This document shows, in pieces, positions 62,927 to 64,000 of a stretch of DNA of 64,000 nucleotides. The notes beneath the pieces are model-generated. The model was not told where the DNA came from. It did no database searches and saw nothing but the letters and a program-made list of their open reading frames with translations. Position 1 is the stretch's first letter. Every line of letters begins with the position of its first letter. Location of the stretch: positions 5,376,001-5,440,000 of the forward strand of contig NZ_JALJWV010000001.1 of assembly GCF_024169655.1 (NCBI RefSeq), given 5' to 3'. Both the position numbers and the translations under genes were made by a program. Source of the DNA: Pseudomonas marginalis (GTDB lineage Bacteria > Pseudomonadota > Gammaproteobacteria > Pseudomonadales > Pseudomonadaceae).

Positions 62927-63403
62927 TTATTTGAGCAGCAACGCGCCTTCGATCGGCACGTAGCGGCTGGCGGCGCGTATCAGTGAGTTGGCCGTCAGCC
63001 CCGGTACGCCGTAGGCCACGGCTTCGACGCCATGCTTGTGGATGATGCGGTCGAGCAGCATGTCGAAGTCACCGTCGCCGGACGCCAACACCACTTCGTC
63101 AACGTTAGCGGCGGCGTCCATGATGTCGATAGTGATGCCCACGTCCCAGTCGCCCTTGGCCGAGCCGTCGCTGCGCTGGATGTAGGGCTTGAGCTTCACG
63201 GTAAAGCCCAGGTTGCGCAGGATCTGCTGGAATTGCTGCTGCTTGCTGTCGCCACGGTCGATGGCATAGGCATACGCCTCGACGATCTGCCCGCGCGAGC
63301 TGATGTCAGCCCACAGGGCCGCGTAGTTGAAGTGACAGCCATACGCCTGGCGCACGGTGTAGTAGAGGTTTTGCACATCGGCGAACACTGCAATTTTCTT
63401 CAC
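62927..63403 (-). CDS. NYN-domain protein (LabA-like nuclease family)
   Basis: A 158-residue PIN-like NYN domain with the acidic catalytic set: FADVQNLYYTV (Asp, Asn), DWDVGITIDIMD and LASGDGDFDMLL. Family members are predicted endoribonucleases. I propose a GTG start at 63403 with GGGGAAG upstream, since the longer frame begins without ribosome site. Forty-six bases separate it from the DEDDh exonuclease on the same strand; the two may act on RNA together. Confidence 0.85.
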   Translation of the reverse strand: MKKIAVFADVQNLYYTVRQAYGCHFNYAALWADISSRGQIVEAYAYAIDRGDSKQQQFQQILRNLGFTVKLKPYIQRSDGSAKGDWDVGITIDIMDAAANVDEVVLASGDGDFDMLLDRIIHKHGVEAVAYGVPGLTANSLIRAASRYVPIEGALLLK

Positions 63404-63532
63404 CGCACTTCCCCATGACTGCCGCTTGGACCCCGGACGCGAAGGTCCGCAAAGGTTGCCAGTATGCCAGTCACGGGAAAGTTTCCGGGAAAAATCAGCC
63501 CGGGGCGGCAAAGCGCCCCGGGCCTGGGTGCG

Positions 63533-64000
63533 TCAGACGAAGGAATCGTCGTCGTCGAAGGAAGAGGAATCGCTATCGGCGAAGCTGTCCGAGGCGTTGT
63601 CGCTGCCCCAACTATCATTGCCCGCGAATTTCTGGTCATCGTTGCCCCAGTTGCCGTTGTCACTGGCGGGCGCCGGCTCTTCACGGATGATTTCTTCCAC
63701 AACCTGCGGCTGTTGCGAGTTGTGATTGAACAGACTGCTGATACCTTGAGCCAGCATCACGCCACCGGCTACGCCTGCGGCGGTTTTCAGGGCGCCACCG
63801 AGAAAACCACTGCCGACTGGGGCGGCGGGTTGTTGTGGCTGTTGGTAATTCTGCTGCGGCGCTGCGTAGTTTTGTTGCGGCGCGGGCTGTCCAAAAGCGG
63901 GCCGTGCCGGTTCACGCCAGCCGCCGCCCGAAGAGGCCGGAGCGCTCTGTGTCGGTTGTGTATCTCGGGGACCGCCGCCAAAAATACTCGACAGAAAGCC
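63533..64000 (-). CDS. DUF2076 family protein (5' end beyond the window)
   Basis: The C-terminal 155 residues of a DUF2076 protein, truncated by the window edge; the frame is open to base 64000. The visible part has a Gln-, Pro- and Asn-rich low-complexity linker (QPAPQQNYAAPQQNYQQPQQ), a hydrophobic Gly-rich segment (GSGFLGGALKTAAGVAGGVM), and a very acidic Ser/Asp tail ending SSSFDDDDSFV. Function unknown; the family contains periplasmic ligand-binding-like members by name only. Confidence 0.85.
   Translation of the reverse strand, partial: GFLSSIFGGGPRDTQPTQSAPASSGGGWREPARPAFGQPAPQQNYAAPQQNYQQPQQPAAPVGSGFLGGALKTAAGVAGGVMLAQGISSLFNHNSQQPQVVEEIIREEPAPASDNGNWGNDDQKFAGNDSWGSDNASDSFADSDSSSFDDDDSFV

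Overview
The window is a contiguous piece of a Pseudomonas chromosome, most likely from the P. fluorescens complex. Three things point there: high GC with almost gap-free coding; many copies of the fluorescens-type REP palindrome (GTGGGAGGGGGCTTGCCCCC and its inverse, often as inverted pairs); and a gene order between about 15.7 and 33.9 kb that parallels the P. aeruginosa PA4588-PA4615 block (gdhA, ettA, morA, glyA, COG0523 GTPase, ybdD-like, cstA-like, mapZ, radA, ankB, katB, mscL, ferredoxin reductase). I see no tRNA, rRNA, prophage, insertion sequence or CRISPR array.

Layout. 0-4.5 kb: a signalling trio of cheV, an HD-GYP c-di-GMP phosphodiesterase and a dCache chemoreceptor. 4.7-15.7 kb: envelope and housekeeping genes (ArnT-like glycosyltransferase, YqhA, a large lipoprotein, a Lon-related protease with an altered ATP site, DUF3015 and DUF4105 exported proteins, a PchB-like chorismate mutase, a small lipoprotein, a Gre-factor paralogue). 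15.7-33.9 kb: the conserved gdhA-to-fpr block, including the c-di-GMP proteins MorA and MapZ and the periplasmic catalase KatB with AnkB. 34-39 kb: a LuxR-type regulator without a neighbouring luxI, rlmG, and the cyanide-insensitive oxidase operon cioAB with a tiny DUF2474 membrane protein; a perfect ANR/FNR box lies upstream of cioA. 39-44.5 kb: an MFS exporter, DUF4879, a purine permease overlapping trmA, and a DUF4160-DUF2442 two-gene unit. 44.7-50.3 kb: a quinate/shikimate catabolic locus (dehydroquinate dehydratase, NAD-type quinate/shikimate dehydrogenase, TetR regulator, QuiC dehydroshikimate dehydratase, MFS carrier). 50.3-64 kb: mixed functions (EamA exporters, YpfJ metallopeptidase, alpha/beta hydrolase, HAD, TesB, GNAT, histone-deacetylase-like hydrolase, HI0933-type flavoprotein, RhlE, Lrp, an acyl-carrier-like protein without the usual serine, DEDDh exonuclease, NYN nuclease and the start-less end of a DUF2076 gene).

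Themes. Chemotaxis and c-di-GMP are over-represented (CheV, HD-GYP, MCP, MorA, MapZ). The aro/qui genes form a route from quinate or shikimate to protocatechuate, and two of their promoter regions share a palindrome (GTTCGATAATCGAAC type) that looks like a PcaR-family operator, which would tie the locus to the beta-ketoadipate pathway. The less characterised items most worth following are the DUF4160-DUF2442 pair, the serine-less acyl-carrier-like protein, the Gre paralogue without catalytic acids, the Lon-like protease with degenerate Walker motifs, and a variant REP arm found in two nearby REPINs.
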